Of a stretch of DNA of 5,722 bases, positions 1 to 5,722 are shown piece by piece. Origin of the DNA: Chloroflexota bacterium (GTDB lineage: Bacteria; Chloroflexota; Dehalococcoidia; SM23-28-2); NCBI GenBank assembly GCA_030691665.1, contig JAUYDU010000543.1, positions 1-5,722 of the forward strand, written 5' to 3'. The position numbers were made by a program, and so were the translations under genes. Within the stretch, counting starts at the first letter, position 1. Each line of letters starts with the position of its first letter. The notes beneath the pieces are model-generated. The model was not told where the DNA came from. It did not search any database and saw only the letters and a list, made by a program, of their open reading frames with translations.

Positions 1-2
1 AC

Positions 3-59
3 TGGGCCGGCATCTACAGCGACGACGGAATCGCGGAACTCATGGCCTTGACGTCATAA
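3..59 (+). pseudogene. Probable N-terminal-side fragment of the family 5 binding-protein gene, ending at an in-frame stop
   Basis: Frame 3 is open from the left edge and reads WAGIYSDDGIAELMALTS, then TAA at 57-59. These residues align without gaps to the segment I recall from E. coli DppA (the FASILSKEYADAMM region), which lies about a dozen residues before that protein's PIGTGPF motif. Here the same frame reopens at 117 and reaches PVGTGPY at 126, so the order and frame fit one gene broken by the stops at 57, 75 and 114. The distance from the ELM residues to PVGTGPY is about 27 codons, against about 11 in DppA, which suggests some 40-50 extra bases. The peptide is short, so the assignment is an inference. 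It could instead be the tail of an unrelated upstream gene. The rest of the fragment lies left of the window. Confidence 0.45.
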
Positions 60-125
60 CCGGGAGAGACCGACTGACAAAATCGCTTGACACTTAGGCC
101 TGACATAGTCCCTTGACGTCAACAG
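48..125. repeat. 13-bp phased TGAC array flanked by TGACGTCA palindromes
   Basis: TGAC, preceded by C or T, starts at 49, 75, 88, 101 and 114. Every interval is 13 bp or, once, 26 bp; the position expected at 62 does not match. The first and last units extend to the perfect palindrome TGACGTCA (49-56 and 114-121) and belong to an 11-bp direct repeat, CCTTGACGTCA, at 46-56 and 111-121, which are 65 bp (5 x 13) apart. The right copy extends to the 10-bp palindrome TTGACGTCAA (113-122). The array fills the stretch that separates the two parts of the binding-protein frame and contains its stops. It could be a decayed tandem duplication, an array of regulator half-sites, or an assembly artefact. 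Confidence 0.55.
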
Positions 126-128
126 CCA

Positions 129-1262
129 GTGGGCACCGGCCCCTACACGCTGTCCAGAACCAGCAAGGACGCCATGTGGTGGGACCTACGCGACACCTGG
201 TGGGCCGTGGACGCGGGTGTTGTGAAGGAGATGCCCAATGTCCAGCGCATCGTGATACAGCCCATCCCTGAGGGTGCAGACGCCGGGACCCTTCTAGTGA
301 ACAACGCGCTGGACTACCCTGGCAGCATGGTCCCTGGCGTCTTCATAGCGGCGCGCGATCAGAACAAGAAAATAACCACCTGGAACCCCGGTGGGCCGAC
401 CTACGGCGCCCCTGACGGGTGCACGTACCGCCTCGCCTTCAACGGCCAGAGGCCCATCTGGAACGACCCGGAAATCCACTGGGCCATTAACCACGCCATC
501 AACAGGAAGGAGATAAACCTTCTGGCCTATGAGGGTACCCAGAGGGTAGAAGTACTCCCCATCTCCTCCTATGGCGCCGTTTTCAGGTACAAGACGCCGT
601 TGAAGCCGCTCATAGACAAGTGGAAGCCCGACGACTTCAACATCAGCAAGACCGCTGAAATCATGACCAAGAAGGGCTTCAAGAAGGGAGCCGGGGGGTT
701 CTGGGTTCAACCCGACGGCAAGCCGCTGCCCCTGACCGTGTTCATGGGTACGGGCAATCCCATCGGCCCTGTGGTCTCGGAGCAGCTCAGAAAGGCCGGG
801 TTCGACGCCAAGTTCGAAGTGCTGGCGGGTGCGAGCTATTCCGACACCATAAACACAGGGACCTTCGACACCATCCTGTTTACCCACTGCGGCAGCATCT
901 ACGACCCGTGGCAGACGCTGGAGCACTTCCATAGCAAGTACGTGCCGCCACCTGACGGGAAGCTCACTTTCATCCGGGCCATGACCCGCTACGTGAACAA
1001 GGACCTGGACGCGCTTCTGGACAAGATGGAAGCGATGCAGCCATCGCCCGATGACCCCACGTACATGTCGCTTGTAAGCCAGGCTATGGAGATATACCTT
1101 CGGGACATGCCGGAGATCAACTTGCTGGAGGAGTTCCATGTGTTGCCCTTCAATACCACCTACTGGACCGGCTGGCCGAGCATAGATGACCCGTACATCG
1201 CGCCCTACCTGCCTTGGGAAGGGTTCAACCTCGTGATACAAAGGCTCAAGCCGACCCAGTAG
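129..1262 (+). CDS. ABC transporter solute-binding protein, family 5 (peptide/nickel type), C-terminal part only; N-terminal part missing
   Basis: This is the extracytoplasmic receptor of the importer, which would capture the substrate and deliver it to the permeases encoded downstream. From the GTG at 129 the frame gives 377 residues. It opens directly with the family's internal GTGPY motif; the in-frame codons before it (117-128) add RQQP, giving QQPVGTGPY. Residues 113-129 (DPEIHWAINHAINRKEI) match the family's 'D..vR.Ainya.dre.i' signature. Residues 196-205 are the usual 'DGKPL' strand, and 213-262 and 320-345 fit the second lobe and hinge return. Family members usually exceed 500 residues and begin with a signal peptide. 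Here the signal peptide and roughly the first 200 residues are absent, and no Shine-Dalgarno sequence precedes 129, so that GTG is unlikely to be a true start. The gene is probably a pseudogene or is misassembled at 57-116. The family call is firm. The substrate is unknown. Confidence 0.85.
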   Translation: MGTGPYTLSRTSKDAMWWDLRDTWWAVDAGVVKEMPNVQRIVIQPIPEGADAGTLLVNNALDYPGSMVPGVFIAARDQNKKITTWNPGGPTYGAPDGCTYRLAFNGQRPIWNDPEIHWAINHAINRKEINLLAYEGTQRVEVLPISSYGAVFRYKTPLKPLIDKWKPDDFNISKTAEIMTKKGFKKGAGGFWVQPDGKPLPLTVFMGTGNPIGPVVSEQLRKAGFDAKFEVLAGASYSDTINTGTFDTILFTHCGSIYDPWQTLEHFHSKYVPPPDGKLTFIRAMTRYVNKDLDALLDKMEAMQPSPDDPTYMSLVSQAMEIYLRDMPEINLLEEFHVLPFNTTYWTGWPSIDDPYIAPYLPWEGFNLVIQRLKPTQ

Positions 1263-1295
1263 CGGAGACGGGCTGCGTACTCAAGCCGCACTTTG

Positions 1296-1330
1296 CACAA
1301 GAGGGACCTGCCCTGCAGGTCCCTCTTGTG
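1296..1330 (+). promoter_or_regulatory. Perfect 15-bp intercistronic stem-loop between the binding-protein and first permease genes
   Basis: CACAAGAGGGACCTG (1296-1310) is followed by a 5-base loop (CCCTG) and its exact reverse complement, CAGGTCCCTCTTGTG (1316-1330). The 3' arm ends one base before the GGAGG ribosome binding site of the permease gene. No T-run follows, so it is not a standard Rho-independent terminator. In binding-protein importers such as E. coli malE-malF, hairpins at this position protect the 3' end of the binding-protein message, so that it outnumbers the membrane components. That role, or partial attenuation, is the inference here. It occupies nearly half of the 79-base gap at 1263-1341. 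Confidence 0.8.
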
Positions 1331-1335
1331 GGAGG
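1331..1335 (+). promoter_or_regulatory. Ribosome binding site of the first permease gene
   Basis: GGAGG lies six bases before the ATG at 1342 and directly after the 15-bp stem-loop. It fixes the permease start at 1342. Because the stem ends immediately before it, ribosome access could depend on the state of that hairpin. Confidence 0.75.
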
Positions 1336-1341
1336 CTCCTG

Positions 1342-2343
1342 ATGACTGTGGACTACATAGTCAAGCGCCTGGGGATGCTGCTGGTGGTGATAATCAGCGC
1401 CATCAGCATCAACTTCATAATCCCACGTCTAATGCCCGGAGACCCCGTCCAGCAGAAGATGGACCAGATGGTCGCCATGGGAGGCACCGTGGGCGATGTG
1501 CAAGGGATGGTCCAGGAGTACCGAAAGAAGTTCGGCCTGGACAAGCCAGTTTGGAAGCAGTTCATAAGCTATTGGGGCGACCTGCTCAGGGGTGACCTGG
1601 GCTACTCGCTGAACAACTACCCGCAGCGCGTCAGCAGCGTCATCACAGGCGCCTTGCCCTGGACGGCGGGCCTCCTGATTACGGCCATTCTGATAACGTT
1701 CGTTTTGGGAATCCTCATGGGGGCGGTGCTGGGGTGGCCTACGGCGCCCAGGGGCCTGCGAGGGGTTGTGCCTGTCTTCCTCGTCCTACATGCCGTCCCG
1801 TACTTCCTCCTTGGCATAATCCTCCTTTTCCTTTTCGCGGTCTCTGTGCGGGTGTTCCCTGGAGGAGGTGGGTACAGTTTTGGCACAGCGCTCCAGCTTA
1901 GCCTGGGGTCTATTGCAGACGTGCTTAAACACGCTGCCCTGCCAGCGCTTTCGATAGTGCTGGCTGGCGTGGGGGGCTGGGCGTTGGGGATGCGGGGCAT
2001 GATGATAAGCGTTCTGGGTGAGGACTACATCAACCTGGCCGAGGCCAAGGGACTCAAGCAGCGCCGGATATTCCTGTGGTACGGCGTCCGCAACACTATG
2101 CTCCCGGCAACGACCTCACTGGCGATGTCCCTGGGGCACGTGGTAACTGGGGCAGTGCTGGTGGAGATGATATTCGCTTACCCGGGCATCGGTCACCAAC
2201 TGTACCGGGCCATACACGCCAAAGACTACACGGTGATACAAGGAATTATCGTTGTGCTGGTAGTATGGCTGGCGGTAACACTCTTCATCATGGACCTCAT
2301 CTACCCGCTGATAGACCGGAGAATCACGTACCGAAGGCGGTGA
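1342..2343 (+). CDS. dppB: ABC transporter permease, DppB/OppB family
   Basis: One of the two integral membrane subunits that form the import channel. The 333 residues match the usual family length. The N-terminus has a first membrane helix at about 9-28 followed by the family motif PRLMPGDP (28-35). A roughly 75-residue external loop contains FGLDKPVWKQFISYWGDLLRGDLGYS (64-89), typical of DppB. Further hydrophobic segments lie at about 107-131, 143-168, 197-217, 255-276 and 300-322, giving six in all. The cytoplasmic EAA loop that docks on the ATPase is at 224-255, with the core AEAKGLKQRRI and RNTMLP. The C-terminus ends in the expected LIDRRI and a basic tail. The ATG at 1342 has a GGAGG site six bases upstream. 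The gene ends seven bases before the second permease. The symbol is a family name and does not imply dipeptide transport. Confidence 0.95.
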   Translation: MTVDYIVKRLGMLLVVIISAISINFIIPRLMPGDPVQQKMDQMVAMGGTVGDVQGMVQEYRKKFGLDKPVWKQFISYWGDLLRGDLGYSLNNYPQRVSSVITGALPWTAGLLITAILITFVLGILMGAVLGWPTAPRGLRGVVPVFLVLHAVPYFLLGIILLFLFAVSVRVFPGGGGYSFGTALQLSLGSIADVLKHAALPALSIVLAGVGGWALGMRGMMISVLGEDYINLAEAKGLKQRRIFLWYGVRNTMLPATTSLAMSLGHVVTGAVLVEMIFAYPGIGHQLYRAIHAKDYTVIQGIIVVLVVWLAVTLFIMDLIYPLIDRRITYRRR

Positions 2344-2350
2344 CCAGCAC

Positions 2351-3220
2351 ATGGCCACTATGTATAGGGACAGAGCGCATAGAGCACTAAGATTCGCTCG
2401 GCTCAACATGCTGCTGGTGAGCGGGCTGGCAGTCATCGTCGCTGTGGTGCTTGTAGGATACGTCGGCTCCGCCATCATCAACCAGGACGATGCCAGGGTG
2501 GGCGCCTTCGACCCCGGGCTCAGGCCCTCCCGAGACCATCTGCTGGGCACCGACAGGCAGGCCCGCGATGTGTTGGCCGTCCTCATCCTGTCCATCCCCA
2601 ACACCGTCAAGATAGGCCTCCTGGCGGGCGCAGTGGGGTTGGGCATCGGAGTCGTGCTCGGACTGGCAGCGGGGTACTTTGGCGGTCTGGTGGACCTGGT
2701 AATACGCACTGTCGCCGACGTGGTTTTCACCATTCCGGGCATCGCCATCATGATCATCGTGGCCACCAACATCAGGACCATGAGCGTGGAGATGATGGCG
2801 TTGATAGTCGCCTCTCTGGCCTGGATGTACCCAACGCGGGCCATAAGGGCTCAGACGCTGTCCTTGCGAGAGAGGTTGTATGTGGAGGTGGCGCGGCTCA
2901 ACGGTGAGAGCGGTATGGAGTTGGTGGTGAAGCAGATGCTCCCCAACCTGTTGCCGTACATTGCCGCTGGCTTTGTCGCCTCCGTTTCCGGGGCCATTCT
3001 GGCCACCATAGGGCTCGAGGCGCTGGGACTAGGGCCACAGGGCGAGTTTACCCTTGGAATGATGATTTACTGGGCCCGGTTCTACGGCGCCATACTGAGG
3101 GGCATGTGGTGGTGGTGGAGTCCGCCCATCGCGGTTATTGTGGTCATCTTCATAGGCCTGCTCCTGGCGTCCGCCGGTCTGGACCGGATAGCAAACCCCA
3201 GGCTCCAGAGGACTAAATGA
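2351..3220 (+). CDS. dppC: ABC transporter permease, DppC/OppC family
   Basis: Second membrane subunit, pairing with the DppB-type protein. It has 289 residues, within the usual range. The N-terminus has a short basic cytoplasmic segment and a first helix at about 20-43. It is followed by the diagnostic DppC motif HLLGTDRQARDVL (63-75), where most homologues have 'HpLGTDelGRDvl'. Hydrophobic segments at about 83-108, 115-140, 147-160, 202-224 and 258-276 follow. The EAA loop at 172-201 (RERLYVEVARLNGESG to LPNLLP) is the ATPase contact. Four consecutive Trp residues (253-256) precede the last helix, where the family is usually Trp-rich. The ATG at 2351 has a weak AAGGCGG site that overlaps the end of the preceding gene, which suggests translational coupling. 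Another ATG at 2360 is possible. The stop overlaps the next start as ATGA (3217-3220). Confidence 0.95.
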   Translation: MATMYRDRAHRALRFARLNMLLVSGLAVIVAVVLVGYVGSAIINQDDARVGAFDPGLRPSRDHLLGTDRQARDVLAVLILSIPNTVKIGLLAGAVGLGIGVVLGLAAGYFGGLVDLVIRTVADVVFTIPGIAIMIIVATNIRTMSVEMMALIVASLAWMYPTRAIRAQTLSLRERLYVEVARLNGESGMELVVKQMLPNLLPYIAAGFVASVSGAILATIGLEALGLGPQGEFTLGMMIYWARFYGAILRGMWWWWSPPIAVIVVIFIGLLLASAGLDRIANPRLQRTK

Positions 3221-4188
3221 GCCCAGACGTCCTGCAGGTGAAGGAGCTCCGCGTCCGCTATGACACCTATAGCGGAGTAGTCAACGCCGTTGAGGGAGTG
3301 AGCTTCTCCGTAAGAGCAGGAGAGAAGCTAGGGCTGGTCGGAGAATCAGGGTGTGGCAAGTCCAGCACCGTGTTGGCGCTCCTCCGGATGATAAAGCCGC
3401 CAGGTCGCATCGTCGCAGGACAGGTCCTCTTAGACGGCGTGGACCTCCTGCGACTGTCTGATGAGGAGATACGCCTGGCACGATTTGCGGCCATCTCTTT
3501 GATCCCCCAAGGCGCCATGAACTCCCTCAACCCCGTGATGCGCATACGGGAACAGATTGTGGATACAATGCGCGCCCACAATGGGGGCAAGAGCAGAGCG
3601 GAGCTAGACAGTCGCGTGCGGGAGCTGCTCCAGTGGGTCGGCCTCAGTGATTGGGTGGCCAACATGTTCCCACACGAGCTGAGCGGGGGTATGAAGCAGC
3701 GGGTATGCATCGCCATGGCCATCTCCCTGAAGCCCAAAGTAGTCATCGCTGACGAGCCCACCAGTGCTCTGGACGTGGTGGTCCAACGGCGGGTGATGCA
3801 CACCCTGGAAAGAGTGCAGCAGGAGCTTGGCGCCTCGGTCATACTCTCGGGACACGACATGGGCCTCATGGCCCAGTTTGTGGATCGCCTTGGCGTGATG
3901 TATGCTGGCCGGCTGGTGGAGATGGGGCCAACGGAGGCGATCTTCGAAGACCCCCTTCACCCTTACGCTCGGTTGCTCATAGACACCCTCCCTTCGTTGG
4001 ACAGGAAGGGAGATTTCAAGGGCATCCCTGGCGTTGCCCCCTCGCTGCTGAACCTTCCAGCCGGTTGCGCGTTCCAGCCCCGGTGTCCGCACGCGGTGGA
4101 GCGGTGCTCGGTAGATGAGCCCGCCTGGCAGGAGGCACGCCCGGGTCGGTGGGTCGCCTGTCATTTGTGGGCAGAGGGTAGACGATGA
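3217..4188 (+). CDS. dppD: ABC transporter ATP-binding protein, DppD/OppD family
   Basis: Cytoplasmic ATPase that would form a heterodimer with the next gene product and drive import. It has 323 residues, typical of the family. Visible motifs are Walker A GESGCGKSS (42-50), Q-loop Gln98 in LIPQGAMNSLNP, signature LSGGMKQR (155-162), Walker B VVIADE (175-180, catalytic Glu180), D-loop SALD (183-186) and switch His213. The residues before that His are SG, where most relatives have ITHD. The oligopeptide-transporter C-terminal extension follows, with HPYARLL (248-254) and four cysteines, Cys284, Cys290, Cys297 and Cys315, in the CxFxPRCP pattern. In some studied Dpp ATPases these bind an iron-sulfur cluster. 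AGAGGA at 3207-3212 serves as the ribosome binding site. Both ends overlap neighbouring genes by four bases, supporting one transcript with coupled translation. Confidence 0.96.
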   Translation: MSPDVLQVKELRVRYDTYSGVVNAVEGVSFSVRAGEKLGLVGESGCGKSSTVLALLRMIKPPGRIVAGQVLLDGVDLLRLSDEEIRLARFAAISLIPQGAMNSLNPVMRIREQIVDTMRAHNGGKSRAELDSRVRELLQWVGLSDWVANMFPHELSGGMKQRVCIAMAISLKPKVVIADEPTSALDVVVQRRVMHTLERVQQELGASVILSGHDMGLMAQFVDRLGVMYAGRLVEMGPTEAIFEDPLHPYARLLIDTLPSLDRKGDFKGIPGVAPSLLNLPAGCAFQPRCPHAVERCSVDEPAWQEARPGRWVACHLWAEGRR

Positions 4189-5228
4189 CAGCGCTGCTAG
4201 AAGCCCACAACTTGACCAAGGTCTTCGGCGGCGGCCTGTTGAGCCGCCGCCGCACTGTGGCACTGGACAACATCTCTCTCGTCATCAGCGGCGACAGACC
4301 TTCAGTCATATCAATCGCCGGAGAGAGCGGCAGCGGCAAGACTACGCTGGCCAGGCTGCTTTTGGGCATCACTCATCCCAGCAGTGGCCGGGTGCTCTAC
4401 CGTGGGAAAGAGCTAAAGAAGCTCTCCCGTGAGGAGTGGAAGGTGTTCCGGCGTGAGGTGCAGGCCATCTTCCAGGACCCGTTTGAGGCGTTCAATCCTT
4501 TCTACAAAGTGGATAACGTGCTCAACACCCCTATTGTCAAGTTCCGCCTGGCTCGGTCGAGGAGCGAGCGTCGGGAGATGGTGGACAAGGTCCTTGACAT
4601 GGTGGGCCTCCGGCCAGAGGAGACGCTAGGGCGCTATCCTCACCAGCTCAGCGGGGGCCAGCGACAGCGTGTCATGGTAGCACGAGCGCTTCTGCCGAAC
4701 CCGAAGATACTCCTGGCGGACGAGCCCGTCTCCATGGTGGACGCGTCGCTGCGGGCAACCATCCTCGGGACTCTTCTAAAGCTGTCTCGAGAACTGAACA
4801 TATCTCTTGTGTACGTGACCCACGACCTCACCACCGCCTACCAGGTGGCAGAGACTATCCTGGTGCTCTACCAGGGCTCACCTGTAGAGGTAGGAGATGT
4901 GGAGAAGGTTATCCGAAGCTCCCAGCACCCGTACACCAGGCTGTTGGTGGGGTCCATTCCACTACCGAACCCCAAGCTGAAGTGGGGCACGGAGGCTATT
5001 GAGACCGAGAGGACAGGGAGGGGGAGTGGTGCGGGGAACGGATGCAGGTTCGCAGGGCGCTGCCCGGTGGTCATGCCTGTTTGCCACGAACAGCGACCTC
5101 CGCTCTACCGCACCGATAGTCGGCGTGCAACGGCCTGCTTCCTCTACAAGGAGTCACCTGCCGTTGAGGGCGTCGAGCTAATGAGCGCGCTTTCCAGAGG
5201 GACTCAGACATCCGCCAGGGATGGCTAG
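4185..5228 (+). CDS. dppF: ABC transporter ATP-binding protein, DppF/OppF family
   Basis: Second cytoplasmic ATPase, the partner of the preceding DppD-type protein. It has 347 residues. Walker A is GESGSGKTT (46-54), preceded by GDRPSVISIA where most relatives have a 'GE.lglV' strand. Q-loop Gln97 is in FQDP, the signature is LSGGQRQR (155-162), and Walker B is ILLADE (175-180) with Glu180. The D-loop region reads SMVDAS (183-188), a common DppF variant, and the switch is THD with His213. HPYTRLL (248-254) leads into a four-cysteine C-terminal motif at Cys287, Cys293, Cys300 and Cys318, with the same spacing as in its partner. The last 25 or so residues after the cysteine motif look unconserved. 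The ATG at 4185 has an AGAGGG site six bases upstream (4173-4178) and overlaps the previous stop as ATGA. A 10-bp G/C hairpin lies at codons 14-23. Confidence 0.96.
   Translation: MTALLEAHNLTKVFGGGLLSRRRTVALDNISLVISGDRPSVISIAGESGSGKTTLARLLLGITHPSSGRVLYRGKELKKLSREEWKVFRREVQAIFQDPFEAFNPFYKVDNVLNTPIVKFRLARSRSERREMVDKVLDMVGLRPEETLGRYPHQLSGGQRQRVMVARALLPNPKILLADEPVSMVDASLRATILGTLLKLSRELNISLVYVTHDLTTAYQVAETILVLYQGSPVEVGDVEKVIRSSQHPYTRLLVGSIPLPNPKLKWGTEAIETERTGRGSGAGNGCRFAGRCPVVMPVCHEQRPPLYRTDSRRATACFLYKESPAVEGVELMSALSRGTQTSARDG
4226..4252 (+). promoter_or_regulatory. All-G/C 10-bp hairpin in the 5' coding part of the second ATPase gene
   Basis: CGGCGGCGGC (4226-4235) and GCCGCCGCCG (4243-4252) are exact reverse complements separated by a 7-base loop (CTGTTGA). 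The stem is composed only of G-C pairs and begins about 40 bases after the ATG at 4185. It arises from three GGC codons (Gly15-17) and CGC codons (Arg21-23). It may be a by-product of codon choice, or it may slow ribosomes early in this gene. The pairing is seen directly; any function is inference. Confidence 0.4.
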
Positions 5229-5258
5229 GTCTCCCTGGGTCTGGGAGGATAAACAAGA
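5229..5258 (+). promoter_or_regulatory. Short intergenic gap with the reductase ribosome binding site
   Basis: The 30-base gap has no terminator-like T-run and no clear promoter, so the reductase is probably on the same transcript as the transporter. GGGAGGA (5243-5249) is the ribosome binding site, with about ten bases between it and the GTG at 5259. CTCCC (5231-5235) can pair with GGGAG (5243-5247) across a 7-base loop, which could partly mask that site. A 5-bp stem is weak evidence. Confidence 0.45.
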
Positions 5259-5722
5259 GTGAGATACCGCACGCTGGGACGCACGGACTTGAGGGTCTCC
5301 GAGGTTGGGTTCGGAGGAGGTGGAATTGGACGCGTTTGGGGAGCAACCACGGATGAGGGGTCCATCCGCGCCGTCCACCGGGCGTTAGAGCTGGGCGTCA
5401 CCTTCTTCGACGTGGCCCCTGGCTACGGGAGTGGCAAGGCTGAGGAGCTTGTGGGACAAGGCTTGAAGGGACACAGGGCGGAAGTAAACATCACCACCAA
5501 GATAAGTCTTCCGCCAGACAAGGCGGGCGATAAGCGCGGCTACATTCTAACAAGCATTGAGGGAAGCCTGCGCCGCCTGCAAACAGACCACGTGGAGCTA
5601 CTGCTGGTCCACAACCCCATCTCCTCCCGCCGGGGCGTTCCATACCAGGGATGTATCACAGGTGACGATGCTCTCGAAATGGCAGAGGTGTTCAGTGAGT
5701 TGCAGCAGGCAGGCAAGGTGCG
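5259..5722 (+). CDS. Aldo/keto reductase, N-terminal part (cut by the window edge)
   Basis: NADP(H)- or NAD(H)-dependent oxidoreductase of the aldo/keto reductase superfamily, which interconverts carbonyls and alcohols on sugars and small metabolites. Only 154 residues are visible; the family is usually about 280-340 long. The N-terminus MRYRTLGRTDLRVSEVGFGG is canonical, which supports the GTG at 5259 as the start even though the code is GTG. The four catalytic residues are all in place: Asp51 and Tyr56 in FFDVAPGYG, Lys81 in TTKI, and His118 in LLLVHNP. The sequence breaks off at 'QQAGKV', where relatives continue into GKvRaiGvS. A short extra stretch (about 122-136, SSRRGVPYQGCITGD) follows the catalytic His, a position where some sugar-dehydrogenase-like members carry insertions. 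It starts 30 bases after the second ATPase with no terminator between, so it may be co-transcribed. The substrate cannot be told. Confidence 0.93.
   Translation, partial: MRYRTLGRTDLRVSEVGFGGGGIGRVWGATTDEGSIRAVHRALELGVTFFDVAPGYGSGKAEELVGQGLKGHRAEVNITTKISLPPDKAGDKRGYILTSIEGSLRRLQTDHVELLLVHNPISSRRGVPYQGCITGDDALEMAEVFSELQQAGKV

Noticed and set aside
87..92. TTGACA as a promoter -35 box for the binding-protein frame
   Set aside because: No -10-like hexamer lies 16-19 bases downstream. The hexamer is explained better as one unit of the 13-bp TGAC array.
54..131. Translational bypass or programmed frameshifting joining the two binding-protein parts
   Set aside because: No matching take-off and landing codons flank the gap in the right frame, and deletion between the 11-bp repeats leaves the wrong frame. 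Nothing positive supports it beyond the shared reading frame.
294..1241. A 315-codon open frame on the minus strand opposite the binding-protein gene
   Set aside because: It lies wholly opposite a well-supported coding region, and its translation is rich in Arg, Val and His with no recognisable domain. It is the usual mirror of a GC-rich gene.
1296..1335. The intercistronic stem-loop as a Rho-independent terminator
   Set aside because: The stem is followed by GGGAGGCTCC and not by a T-run, and the permease start with its ribosome binding site comes immediately after.
1293..1595. A 100-codon plus-strand frame starting inside the stem-loop
   Set aside because: It overlaps the first permease out of frame, has a low-complexity Arg/Gly/His-rich product, and no ribosome binding site precedes it.
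2116..2844. A 242-codon minus-strand open frame across the junction of the two permease genes
   Set aside because: Both permeases are clear on the plus strand. The reverse frame gives a Thr/Ser/Met-rich product without a family signature.
3107..3118. Four TGG codons in a row in the second permease as a tryptophan-sensing or repeat feature
   Set aside because: They are in mid-gene at a position where this permease family is normally Trp-rich, so ordinary protein conservation explains them.
3604..4263. A 219-codon minus-strand open frame opposite the first ATPase
   Set aside because: It is opposite the signature, Walker B and cysteine motifs of a confident ATPase, and it has no recognisable domain of its own.

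Overview
The window holds most of one gene cluster on the + strand: an ABC importer of the Dpp/Opp (peptide/nickel) type, followed by the start of an aldo/keto reductase gene that runs off the right edge. The order is solute-binding protein (damaged at its 5' side), two permeases, two ATPases, reductase. The sequence is moderately GC-rich but uses ATA (Ile) and AGG (Arg) codons freely. With the style of the ATPases and reductase, this makes me lean towards an uncultured Chloroflexota (Dehalococcoidia/SAR202-like) bacterium. That placement is inference only.

Layout. Bases 3-59 encode 18 residues and a stop. They resemble the part of a family 5 binding protein that lies just before its conserved P-[IV]-G-T-G-P-[FY] motif. 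Bases 48-125 carry TGAC motifs on a 13-bp grid, and two perfect TGACGTCA palindromes sit at the ends of that stretch. In-frame stops lie at 57, 75 and 114, after which the same frame reopens with the PVGTGPY motif and runs as the C-terminal part of the binding protein to 1262. The binding-protein gene therefore looks interrupted by a short repeat-rich segment, or the assembly is wrong there. Bases 1296-1330 form a perfect 15-bp stem-loop that abuts the ribosome binding site of the first permease (1342-2343). The second permease is at 2351-3220. The ATPases (3217-4188 and 4185-5228) are joined to their upstream neighbours by 4-base ATGA overlaps. After 30 bases the reductase starts with GTG at 5259.

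How they work together. The binding protein would capture the substrate outside the membrane, the two six-helix-type permeases form the channel, and the two ATPases form a heterodimer that powers import. All ATP-binding motifs are present in both ATPases, and both carry the C-terminal four-cysteine motif of this family with identical spacing. The substrate cannot be read from the sequence, and 'Dpp' is a family name here. If the damaged binding protein is real, the transporter must use another binding protein or be inactive in this strain.

I saw no tRNA, rRNA, CRISPR array, transposase or other mobile gene. The main points for a second look are the disrupted binding protein, the 13-bp TGAC array inside it, the intercistronic stem-loop, and an all-G/C 10-bp hairpin just inside the second ATPase gene.
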